Positions 21,101 to 33,100 of a DNA stretch of 64,000 bases are shown one piece after another. The position numbers and the translations under genes were made by a program. Positions within the stretch are counted from its first letter, which is position 1; every line of letters begins with the position of its first letter. The stretch lies in assembly GCF_016801865.2 (NCBI RefSeq), contig NC_068937.1, positions 34,251,692-34,315,691 of the forward strand, written 5' to 3'. The notes beneath the pieces were generated by a model that was not told where the DNA came from, did no database searches, and saw only the letters and a list, made by a program, of their open reading frames with translations. The DNA comes from Culex pipiens pallens. Lineage: Eukaryota; Arthropoda; Insecta; Diptera; Culicidae.

Positions 21101-24100
21101 TAGAGGGTGACGAGCGGGAATTCCCGGGAAAAATTTCCCGGGAAATTTGCCATTTTTGGACCTCTCGATTCCCGGGAAATTTGGTCGAGACTCCCGGGAA
21201 ATTTTATACTTATAAATATCGAACCAAAATTAATAAACTAATCAGAAAAACATTCCAAAAATTCGAAATAGTTTAGAACATTGGATGATCAATGTTCGAT
21301 TTTCAAGCTTGAATAAACCAATGCTTCTCTAATCTTCTTATTATAAAAGTTTAACTTTTCAAAAATTCCAATAACTATAATTGAGAGTGAATTTGGACCC
21401 CAAAATTAACCTTGAAGCATTCTAAGCACTTACACACCAGAAATAAAATATTTATTATTTCTAAGAGGGAAAAGCCTTTTCAAGATAAGTTTAATTTTCA
21501 TATCCTCACTCGAGCTTAACAAAACTAAGAATCTTGTTTTTTTTCTAATTCTAAGTAAGTCAATTTCGCTATCGTATCGATGTAATTTCTTTTTTTTTAT
21601 GTCAATAAGTCATTTTGTATTTTGCATATTGAATTATATTTTGAGAATAAAAATCAGGCTTTATTTGTAAAGTTAGGGTCCACTAATTGTGAACATTTAC
21701 AGTTGACCTTAAGAAGGAAAAAAACAACTTAAAGTTTTTGTTTTGAGTCGTTATTTATCATATTGCAAAAAAATGGAAAATTATATATAAGTTTTTTTTT
21801 TACTTTCAAAAAATCTAATAACAATACAGAAAAAAAATTCATGGTAATATTACATCTGGAAAGGTTACATCTTATATGTCAGAAAAAATGAGTAATTTTA
21901 CTTCTGAAAATATGTAATTTTACCACTATTCTGGTGTAATGTCGCATTTTCAGTCTAAATTGAAAAAAAAAAACATAATAAAAAGGTAATATTCAACCTT
22001 CTAAAATAACACCTTCCAAATTTACACTTTTTTTTGCTGTGAAGTTTAACAACAAGTTTGTGCAACTTTTGAAAAATCACTCAGTGCGAATGAAGAATCG
22101 TAAACATTTTAAACTGTAATTTCGAGTCCCAAAAGGCTTAAGAAACGATTTTGTATTTGTAGATTGAGGGAAAAATCAAAATGTAGAAATAGTTCCTCAA
22201 AATAATGAGGTTACTTAAATTTACGTTTCATTGGATTAATATGAATTAATTTTATCAGAATTCATTAAAAAGACACTTTTTTTTAATTTCCTTTTTAAGT
22301 TATTGTCACTTTTTGCTATTCAAAAAAAAATCCCGGGTCCCGGGAATTCCCGGGAAATTGCAAAACTCAACTCTCGATTCCCGGGAAATTGAAAATCTCG
22401 AGAATCGTCACCCTCTAGTTCGAAGGCTTGATTGTTGAGGCAATTGCAAACCTCTTTTTACACCTTAGCTTCCATCCACCCCGGGATTCGAACTGACGAC
22501 CTTTGGATTGTTAGTCCAACTGCCTACCAGCGACTCCACCGAGACAGGACCCAGGGAGACGACTCCTACACCTGGACTGAGCTAACGACCTAACCTTTTT
22601 TAGGTTAGTCCGGGGCCAACATTTACTTCCCTTCCGACGGAAGGCGTGATCAGACAAATCTCGTCTCGAAAAATGCCACCGGGACCGTCTGGAATCGAAC
22701 CCAGGCCGACTGGGTGAGAGGCAATCACGCTTACCCCTACACCACGGTCCCGGAATTCAGTAAAATCTAAATTAGTGAATCGTTTTCTGAAATTTCTGTA
22801 GATGAAAATGCAGTAAAACTTTACTGAATTTGAGCGAAAAAAAAATTGTGTGCAGCTACCGAATGCTGCTTGCTAACTGGGCTGATCGAAAAATGACGAG
22901 GAGAACATCGATGCATTATATTTTCTCACCAAAAAAATTCAAAGTTACTCAAAAATATTTCCAGACCATACCCGTCAAAATTTCTTTTGATTATGTTATG
23001 AAATTTCATGAAAACCTGAAAATGATTTTTTATTTGTTGATGTTCATTCACCGACCCCTCGATCTTTTTAGTTTGATGTTGTTTTTTGACGCTTGCCTGC
23101 TTTTTAACTGGGCTACAGACCATTTATCGAGCGCCCAGTTAAAAAGCAGTCCAGTTAAACAACACCCAGCTACCGAACAAGTACTGTACAGTCATCCCAC
23201 ATATTCGGAACACCCACAAATTCGGAACACTTTTGAGATAATTTGTCAATAACATGGCAAATGCAGCTTTTCTGTCGAACCTACTATTTTTTTGACCTTT
23301 ATTTGGACATTCTCTTGCAATTTCACTAGTAAAATTAATACTTTTTGAACAAAAAACCTCATTTCAAGACTATTTTATACAGAGCAGCAAAACACTGCCT
23401 CCAAATTGCCTGTTCCATAATTGTGGGATGTTATTGTGCCTCCCACAATTGTGGAACATCTGAATTTAACTGATATTTTCACAAAAATAGTTATCAAACC
23501 ATTCATAAAACATAACTATGCTTGAGTTTCGTTGGTTGCAGGGCCTGAAGTCATTATTTTGTAAAAAATGTGTACTCATGGAGAGAACCAAAGTTTGTTT
23601 ACATCCGTAAGAAAAAAGTGTTCCGAATTTGTGGATTTCAAGGGTTCAAACTTGATATAAAAGTTAAAATTTGCAGTTGTTCGATACATCATTTGAAAGA
23701 TCGCAAGAAAAGCTTTCAAACTTAGGTAAAAGCGAATCATTAAGTTCAATTATCGATTTGCTATGATTTTTTGAGCATTGGCCGATCTGTAAACCGTTCC
23801 GAATATGTGGGATGACTGTACTACATCACCGCCATCTTGGATAGCAAACCTTTCCCAAATCACTTAAAATTTAAAAAAAACAGAGGTTTTTTGCTTTAGA
23901 CAGCTCGATGCCTCTGCGTTCTCTTAAGCTTGATCTACAACAAGAAACTCGCAGAATCGCAGACGAGCAATTCTCTACGAAATCGATCTTTTTTATAATT
24001 TTAATTTTTGTATTTTTTAATCCGTCTGAAACTTCTATGGTGCCTTCGGTATGCCCAAAGAAGCCATGTTGCATTATTAGTTTGTCCATATGATTTTCCA

Positions 24101-27100
24101 TACAAATTTGGCAGCTGTCGATACAAAAATAATGTATAAAAATTCAAAAATCTGTATCTTTTGAAGGATTTTTTTGATCGATTTGTTGTCTTCGGCAAAG
24201 TTGTAGGTATGGATAAGGACTACAATCAGAAAAAAATGATACACGGTAAAAAAAATTGGTGATTGGTGAACTTTTGTCACTTGATTTGCAAAAAAAACAC
24301 TACTTTTATTTTTTTTGATATGTTTTAAGGGACATAAAATGCCAACTTTCCAGAAATTTCCAGGTTGTGCAAAAAATCTTTGACCACCGAGTTATGAATT
24401 TTTGAATCAACACTGATTTTTTCAAAAAATCGAAAAATCGGCCGCAACAAATTTTTAACTTCATTTGTCGATGTAAAATCAAAAATTACTCTAGTGAAAT
24501 TTTGATAAAGTGCACCGTTTTCAAGAAATAACCATTTTTAGGTGACTTTTTGGAAAATAGCCGCAATTTTTATTTTTTTAAAATTAGTGCACATGTTTGC
24601 CCACTTTTGAAAAAAATATTTTTGAAAAGCTGAAAAAATTCTCTATATTTTGCTTTTTGAAATTTGTTGATACGACCCTTAGTTGCTGAGATATTGCCAT
24701 GCAAAGGTTTAAAAACAAGAAAATTTATGTTTTCTAAGTCTCACCCAAACAACCCACCATTTTCCAACGTCGATATCTCAGCAACTAATGGTCCGATTTA
24801 CAATGACAAAATATGAAACATTCGTGTAATTTTCCGATCTTTTTGAAAACAATATTTTCATTTTTTTTTTTAAATCGAGACTAACATTTTAAAAGGGTTA
24901 AACATTCAATATTACGCCCTTTTAAAATATTAGTCGTGATTTAAAAAAAAATGAAATATTGTTTTTAAAAAGATCAGAAAACTTCACGAATGTTTCATAT
25001 TTATTATTTTTAATTTGACCATTAGTTGCTGAGATATCGACGTTAGAAAATGGTGGATTGTTTCGATGAGACTTAGAAAACATCAGTTTAATTGTTTTAA
25101 CATCTTTGCATGGCAATATCTCAGCAACTAAGAGTCGTATCAACAAATTTTAAAAAGCAAAATATAGAGATTTTTCTGAGCTTTTCAAAAATATTTTCTT
25201 TTAAAAGTGGGCAAAAATGTGCACCAGTTTTAAAAAAATTAAAAACTGCTTCTATTTTCAAAAAAGTTACCTAAAATGGCTTTAAATCGAAAACGGTGCA
25301 ATTTATCAAAATTTCACTAATGTACTTTTTGATTGCAATTTTGATTTTACAACAAAAAATGAAGTTGAAGCATTTTTGCGATCAATATTTCGATTTTTTG
25401 AAATAATCAGTATTGATTCAAAAATTCATAACTCGGTCAAAGATTTTTTGAACAACCTGGAAATTTCTGAAAAGTTGTCATTTGATGTCCCCTTAAACAT
25501 AAAAAAAAATGAAAAAATAAAAATAGTGTTTTTTTGCAAATCAAGTTTAAGTGACAAAAAGCAAGTCTAAGTGATAAAAACCACCAATTTCTACCGTGTA
25601 TCATTTTTTTTTCAGTGTAGTCCTTATCTAAACCTACAACTTTGCCGAAGACACCAAATCGATCAAAAAATTCCTTCAAAAGATACAGATTATTGAATTT
25701 TAATACATCATTTTTGTATGGAATGCTGCCAAGCTGCCAAATTTGTATTCAAAATTATATGGACAAACTAATGATGCAAAATGGCTTCTTTGGGCATACT
25801 GAAGGCACCAAAAAAGTTTCAGTCGGATTAAAAAATACCAAAACGAAAATTTAAAAAAAGACCGATTTCGTAGAGAATTACTCATAATGCCTCATTGATT
25901 TTTTTAAAATATACAAGCTCTTCCCGGCAAACTTCGTCCTGCCCTTTTTTGGTTTTCTGACGTTTCTTGCTTGTTTGCTAATTCAGCCTCCTGTGATCAA
26001 AATTTGATTTTACGCAGCATTTCCCATACAATCTGCAGATTTTCCGGAATCGGTTCCAGAGTGGCCAAAGTTGTCACTTGTTGGCGTAAGAACCTTCCTT
26101 GGACTTTTACGAACCCAACGCAACAAAAAGCACCTCGATCCGTCGCTCCGTATTGAACTGATTCGCGTTCGAACAAAACCATCGAAATAATTTATATATA
26201 TAGATTGTTGTGTTGAGGAAATTAAACTTTAAAAAACTTGCTACGACTATTTGTATTCAATCGACAAAACGATGGCAATACAATTTTAAACAAAACAAAC
26301 CAAAATTAAAATTAATCAAATCAACACATTTTTGAAAGTTATCTTTCTTTTTCATTTTTATAATCCAGATAAATGAATCTTATTTGCAACACTTGTTTGT
26401 TTATTTTTTGCAAATAATGTCTGAACAAAAATTGTTTGCATTTTCAACTTTTATTAAACATTATTTCTGGCAGGCCACTGTTTCAGGCCAAAAGGTTGTG
26501 CACCCCTGCTCTAGAGTCATGTCTAGAGTTTTTTTAACCCTCTACTGCCCAAATTTTTGTTTGAATTTTTTTATTTTTCCATTTTGAGTCATTTTGAGCA
26601 ACTTTTGTTCTACGAAAAACTTTACTTCTCTTGTTTAATGTTTTTCTTGTTTAATTTTTAGTATTTTAAATTGCATTTATCTTGTTTAGTTTATGTTTGT
26701 TTTTGGTAGTATTTGGCCTATTCTACCACCTCCTATCATTACATTTTGCCTATCTAATTTTTTCATGTTTTTACAGTAACTTTTTCAATTTTTTGCATGT
26801 TTTTCACATTTTCTGCTATAAAATGGCACCATTATCATTTAAATTGTAAATAAATGCGTAGAGGCATAGTCTGGGGCACTAGAAAAATTACTGCATACTT
26901 CTGTTAACTTAAAATATAAGAAATGTTAGTAAAAAACACTGCCAAAGTTGACCTCTAAAAAAATGACATTTTTAAAAACATTGGCAAAGTCACATAAAAC
27001 AAGTAAAACTTCCAACCCATAAATTTTCTAAAATTATAAGAGTTTTTCTTTCCAATACATTTTAAAGATCAAAAATTGGTTTAAAAATGGATTCTTGGCG

Positions 27101-30100
27101 ATTTTTCAAATCGAAGCCCGTCTAAAGGCGGGGTTGGGTTGTAGAGGGTTAATAGGTTCTATAAACATATGAAACACAATAGCTTATAAGACCTTTTCTA
27201 AAAAAAACTCTAGATGTGTTTATGGGGACACCAAGTTCCCTTGGAGTTTAACCTGCGCAAAAGTTTTGTTGATTGGTGTACAATTTTCCAATCTCAAAAT
27301 GTTCAAAAATTCGAGCAAACAACAACAAAGTAAGCGAAAAAAACCGGTTATGTTCCGGTCTTCTCGATTCGCTTCTCCACTTGCCCACATAATAACACAC
27401 TTCCTTGCTTGCCGGTTTCAAAACAACCGGTGTGGCATGGCAGTGTGTGTGTTGTTGTTATATTATATTTTTACTTGCTGCTTGCTCTCACCAACAACCA
27501 TCGCACGAAAAACTGCGAATTTCAAGACGAAAACAACCGGCGAAAAAAGGGTGAATTATTGCATAACCCCGAAAACAACTCACTCCGACCGAGGAGAGGA
27601 ACTCGGTTTTTTTTAGCAGGAGTGTGCATGTGTGTTAAATATCCCGTTTGTTGTTTACCAACCTTTTGGGCAATCTAAAAACGACAGATATTTCGTGAGT
27701 CATTTTTGCTTTTGGTCCTCGCTAATCAACACAGTTCGGTTGGATAAACAGAGCCGGTTAGAGACACGAAATTGGCTACGATGTTGTTGGTAACACACTG
27801 GCAACCTGTTTTGTTTTATTATTCCTCGAAAAAGTTTTTATATCGAGCTGTAGGGGAAATTCTCGTATGTTTGGCAGGTTAGGCACTCGCTGCTAACTCC
27901 ATCCAATTTACTGATTTTCACTTTTTAAACAACTAATTTTACAAAACTCTTGATAGAAACTTGCTTGCTCACTTCTTATTGAGCTATTTATTAAAGTTAT
28001 GACCTGCCAACATTAGAGGCACGCTGGAATTAGGTGCTGTTCCCCTAGTTTATTTTAAACAAAACATTTTTTTTAACTTAATCTTGCCAAACCAAAAAGG
28101 CAATGTAATAAATAAAAGCTACGACTATACCAAGAAACATTGTCATCCAATGCGACAACCATGTTCTGACACTGAATGACAGCTGAGTACTAATGTTAAT
28201 TTGATTTGGTTAACCGCGGTGGATTTTCTTGAAACAATTCGAACTGTCAAAAAACCACCAAAGCATCTAGGTACCACATTGATCTCACAAAAAACTGTGG
28301 TAGAAAAGTATCCACCGGTAGATGCTTTGGTGGATTTTTGACAGTTCGAATTATTTCAAGAAAATCCACCGCGGTTAACCAAATCAATTTAACAATAGTA
28401 GGGGGAGAGGGGGTAATATGCACCCCCGGGGCAAAATGCACCCCCTGCTTTTCTCGGTATTTGGAAGAATTTTCCGGGGAAAAATCATAGAAATTGGAAG
28501 CTTAACATTGCTGAACCATGCTGGAAAAATTTGAGCATCGCAGTATAAAAACAGCTCAAGTTATTTGCAAAACTTTAAAATGTTGTGTTTTCATCTAATT
28601 TTTTTTGCACTTTCATTATGATTTTTGGACAATATAAAAATCATTTATTGATAATGTAAGTGTTGAGGTAAATAGTTTTTGCCATAATCTTCATTATTCT
28701 GTAGATAATTGAGTCCAAAAACATCAAAAAATGCATTTTTTATTAAATTTTCTGCAAAAAGCGTGTTCGGGGCATAATGCACCGCTGTGAAGCTCCTTAG
28801 TAGAAACAGCGGTGTCATCTAGTGGTGACTAGTGAAAACTGATTTTACCCGGTGCATTTTGCCCCATGTTGTGGTGCATTTTGCCCCGTTGTTGTAGTGC
28901 ATTTTGCCCCAATGTTGCGGTGCATATTGCCCCGCATGGTCGTTTGAAATGAATCAAAAATGTTTTTAGAAATTTGATATTTTTGAACAATTTTGAGGTT
29001 TTTAAAGACTTTTTTCACTTGGATGACGAAGAATAATAGTTGTTTCAGAACATCGAACAAAATTCTTCCACAGTTATGCTGTAATGGTTGAGAAATCACA
29101 GTTTTCCCTTAGGGGGTGCATATTACCCCCTCTCCCCCTACTCTGATTTGCCCAGGGGGTAGCGAAGAAGACGCCATCTTGGAAGTTCAGAAAACAAACA
29201 CTGACAATAAGTATTATACATATTACTATGGTTACACAAAGTGTGTTATCCTGGTTGAACTCAAAAGTCCCATGCAAATGTGTAAAAGCAAATTGGAAAA
29301 TGTGTAATGCCGATTCTGAGTGTACGGGCGCACTGTTTTGTCGACCAAAAGAAAAAAAGCAAAAAAAGGTAAACAGTAAAATCCCTTTTTTCGATATGAA
29401 TTTTCAGCCAAAATTGGGATGGAATCTACAAGAATATGATAGAATTAGTTATCAGCAACACAATTCACGTGTTTTTTCAGGAATTTATCGTCTAAATTGC
29501 GGAAAATTTGACAGCTAGTGCTTTTGATGTGGGCTCTCATTTGACAACCGCACTAATTTCGACTGTTGTCAGTTTGCTTTGGTCGGAATAGGGTTGCCAT
29601 CCCCCCGGATTTGCCATACAACGTGATTCCAACGATGCCAGATTATTTAATGGGATCTGTTTATCTGTATTTTCTTTTTAAAAAATCTGTATTTTATCTG
29701 TATCATGTCAAATTCGAAGACATACAAGACATTTACAAAATTTTAACAGCAGATTTAAGCTTTTTAATCATATTGAAGCATAATTTAAATACTAAATTGA
29801 TGAAATTTTTAAATAAAATCAATTTTTAAAAATCTGTATACACAGATTTTTGTGATTCTTGGGATCTAAAAATCTGTCAAATATTGATTTATCTGTATAT
29901 CTGGCATGGCTGCGTGATTCCATTGCCCGTCACTTTGGCAGATTGCCAGTTCGTGCATTTGGCTTCTGCCTCCCACTTGCATGAAGTCGCCATAGCGCAG
30001 CGGTAAAGTGACAGATCACCATCCAAAATGCTTCAGTTCAAGTCTTGCAAAGCAATGACAATTTCTATGAGCTGAGGCTGGGACTATCAAAGCTGAATGA

Positions 30101-33100
30101 CTTGTTTACTATTTTTTGCTTAAATTATTGAGAAAATGTATTCAATTAACGAAACTGTCGTTAACTTTATTTGAAAAAATATACAATATAAAATCAATCG
30201 AAACGAAAACAAACCTGTGTTCACAACATTGGCACTTTCAAATGCGCAAAAGCCCAGCCCCGGTCGGTCATAAGCCGGCTGTTTTCGCCGCACAATAACA
30301 AACAACGCAGTAAAAAGAAAAAGACACAAATCGCATTATGGTCGTCGTCGTCGCAACTCGCAATCTTTGCCACCAATACTTATTCGAGTTCTTCTTTCCA
30401 CCAAACAACTGGAAGAACCACATCGCGCGCGAGCCAGTGGCAGTAAATTGTGCCGATAAACAATCTTCAGCCCATCGAGTTTCGCAAAATTTTTCGATGC
30501 CGTGCTGTGCGGACGCATATCGGCTAAATCTCGGAGAATTGGGTAATAAAGCCCTATGTCAATTTTTATGTACAACGGTAAAAAACACGATTAAAAACCA
30601 TTTCTGATCACTTTTTTTCATTTCAATGCAAAAAAAATTGACAAGACAACATTTTTTCGATGGATCAACTATGGTCCCCTTGGAACGAGCTGTCAAGTAG
30701 GAGCTTTTCTGTCAAGAAGGACCGCGAGGTAAATTTTTCAAAATTGATTTAAAAATCCATTTTAAACTCTTTGTGGTCGTACAAAGGGTCATTCTACTCA
30801 GAAAAATAAGCTTTATCGCTGTCAACAATAATATCAGCAATCTGAGCTTCATTTTAGGACCCAATTGATCGAATCCCCAAAACAACGACAGCCGTCCATT
30901 GCCGGACGCTCCACTTTTTTAAAGGGATAAGGGAAAACCTCCACGGAATCCCCAAATAAGTTTCGCTTGGAGTTGGAGACATTCACCAACGTTTTTTCTT
31001 GAAACGTCAAAACACGGTACGTGCGACAATCAAGCACGACTGCAACAAAATACAGTAATATGGGTGTGTTTGAGAGGGCTTGCAGGGGCCCGGTTTTAAA
31101 GTCACGGGGCAGAGATCCTGGCGTGGAAAAGGGGAGCACCGAGGGGGGGAGTATTATGCACACTGCATGGAACCAGACCAGGCCGGTCCATGGAAACCGG
31201 TCACTGCAGAAAACGTGGCAACGTGGAGGAATGCAACAACTTTGGAGATTCTGTTGCACCGAGTAGAGTTTTTTTTTTCTATATGGATGTAGATACTGTC
31301 TCCATTCAGAAGGAAGAGAAATGTAGCAACTAAAGCTAATATGCCTGCCTACTAGACAAAACAATTTGCTTGTAGGAGTGAAGACATGTTAAGTAGGGCA
31401 ACCTAAGCATGTCCCTGACTGACATTCAACAAGTTGCTAAAGTTATTTTTGAATTTAGTTTCTTCATTAGTTCAAACAGTTTGACTTTTACAAACTGTGT
31501 AAAAATAAGTACAGTCCAAGTCTAGACTGTATATTAGGCCGTCCCAAAAAAATGAAAAATTGTCTTTGGTGCTCACCCCTAGAATGATAGATTAGGATGT
31601 CAGGAACAATTTTCATACAACAAAAAAAAACTCAAAAATGGTTTACAACTCGCGCGTGGAGCCTGAATGAAAAAATTGCATTTTTCGAGTATTTTTCAGA
31701 AATGCGCGTAACAATCATACTAAAGTTATTCAAATTTGGTCGCCTTGGGCTTCAAGTTATAATTTAATGTCCCCTGAATAAATTCTTGTACAGACATAGT
31801 CCATAAAAGCTTGTGTTTAGGCATGGCAGGGCGTTTTAGGGAGAAAAATTTGTATTTTTCAGCTAAAAAATTTCAAAAATCACTCCCGAAAACGAGCTTA
31901 AAAATTTTGCAGCCAAAACTAATGCATTCAGCTTATAGGAAATTTTACAGAGATCATTTTGCTTTTTTTAACATTCAATTTATGTCCACGCAAATCTGAC
32001 ATATTTGCATTTTAGTGAACAAAAAGCGTCGAATTTTCAAAATTCTTAGTATACAAGCGCTTTTGACATAAAACATGGGCTACTATGATTACAAACAAGA
32101 AGGCATATATTTTTGAAATTTTTATTTTGCTCGCTCAAAAACGAAATTTGTTAATAACATTTCATGAAAAAACATGAGGTTTTCTCACAATGTGACTTAA
32201 ACGACAAATAATCATTAATCAAAAGTAATTTTATTAAAGTTCATATCTCTAAGCTGTGAACGTGATTTTTTTTTTTGCATGTACACAGCAAAAAATCCGA
32301 CTGTAAAATGCACATCACCTTCGTCAAAATAAACACTTAATATTACACACAGCATGTACAATTTTCGCAAACACAAAAAAAAAGTCGCAGCCGACGGGAT
32401 TCAAACCCAGCACCAACAGTAAGGACTGGCGCCTTAGCCCACTTGGCCACCAGACCGATGAAAAATTGTAAGGATAAATGCATATATGAGCTTGACATTT
32501 TGGTCAAGTAGGTTTCCCATACTGCTGGGCTGCATATTTCAGAGTGTAAAATCACATAAAATTGCATAAAATTATGCAATATTTATTTTGCACCGAGGCT
32601 TTTTACACGCAGCTGGATTACTACTTTTTTAGCTGTGTTTGATTCCGGTTATTCTCATATTAATATATATAAATGTTTATTTTTTATAAATGTTGGCTTT
32701 TACACCCAAAACTTGTTAAAATTGACTGAACAAGACTGACTAATTTTATCTGAGTCCTGTTACTTTTCACGATATTTGATTATTTGGGTCGATGAAACCC
32801 GTTGATGTTGAAAAATACCACCTTTTCTGTTTTTTGTTTTAGTTTTGAATAGAATTTTGAAAATTTCGTTACTGGTTACATTATTTTGGCTATTTTTTAA
32901 TTTTGTTTTTGGAAAGTGAGATGAAAATTTTAAAAATATTTTCAACTGGGCAAAATGTCGCAGAAAATTCAAATTATCGAAATCATTAAAGAAGGACAAG
33001 ATGGTTAGATTTTGCTTTGATATGAATTTAATAAAAGGTAAAAGATAAAATAAATGCAATTCAGCGAAACTTACACACTCAGAATGAAGATTCGACTTCG

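Larger units (their letters stand above)
18437..22852. mobile_element. Second-level MITE with CACACA ends and TTCAGCAAAT motifs
   Basis: Ends are CACACAGCAAATTTT and, inverted, CACACAATTTTTTTT. Its own sequence survives in 18437-18908, 21000-21016 and 22753-22852 and repeats TTTGCTGAA / TCAGCAAA and CTGTCAAACTG. It was split by a Mutator-like element and a SINE. Target duplication unclear. Confidence 0.5.
18401..23186. mobile_element. Outer MITE of a nested transposon stack
   Basis: The left end CAGTACCTGTTCGGTAACTG matches the inverted right end CAGTACTTGTTCGGTAGCTG with two mismatches. Only about 370 bp belong to this element; the rest is later insertion (18437-22852). The right end abuts the TA of the next element. 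Confidence 0.55.

Noticed and set aside
22681..22751. Functional tRNA gene on the minus strand
   Set aside because: The acceptor stem is perfect, but the anticodon loop has nine bases and the T stem is broken; it is the head of a SINE.
27266..27616. 116-codon frame in Pdcd4 intron
   Set aside because: No recognisable domain; composition like surrounding intron.
30849..31364. 171-codon minus-strand frame
   Set aside because: Overlaps a MITE end, has no domain and no splice or promoter context.
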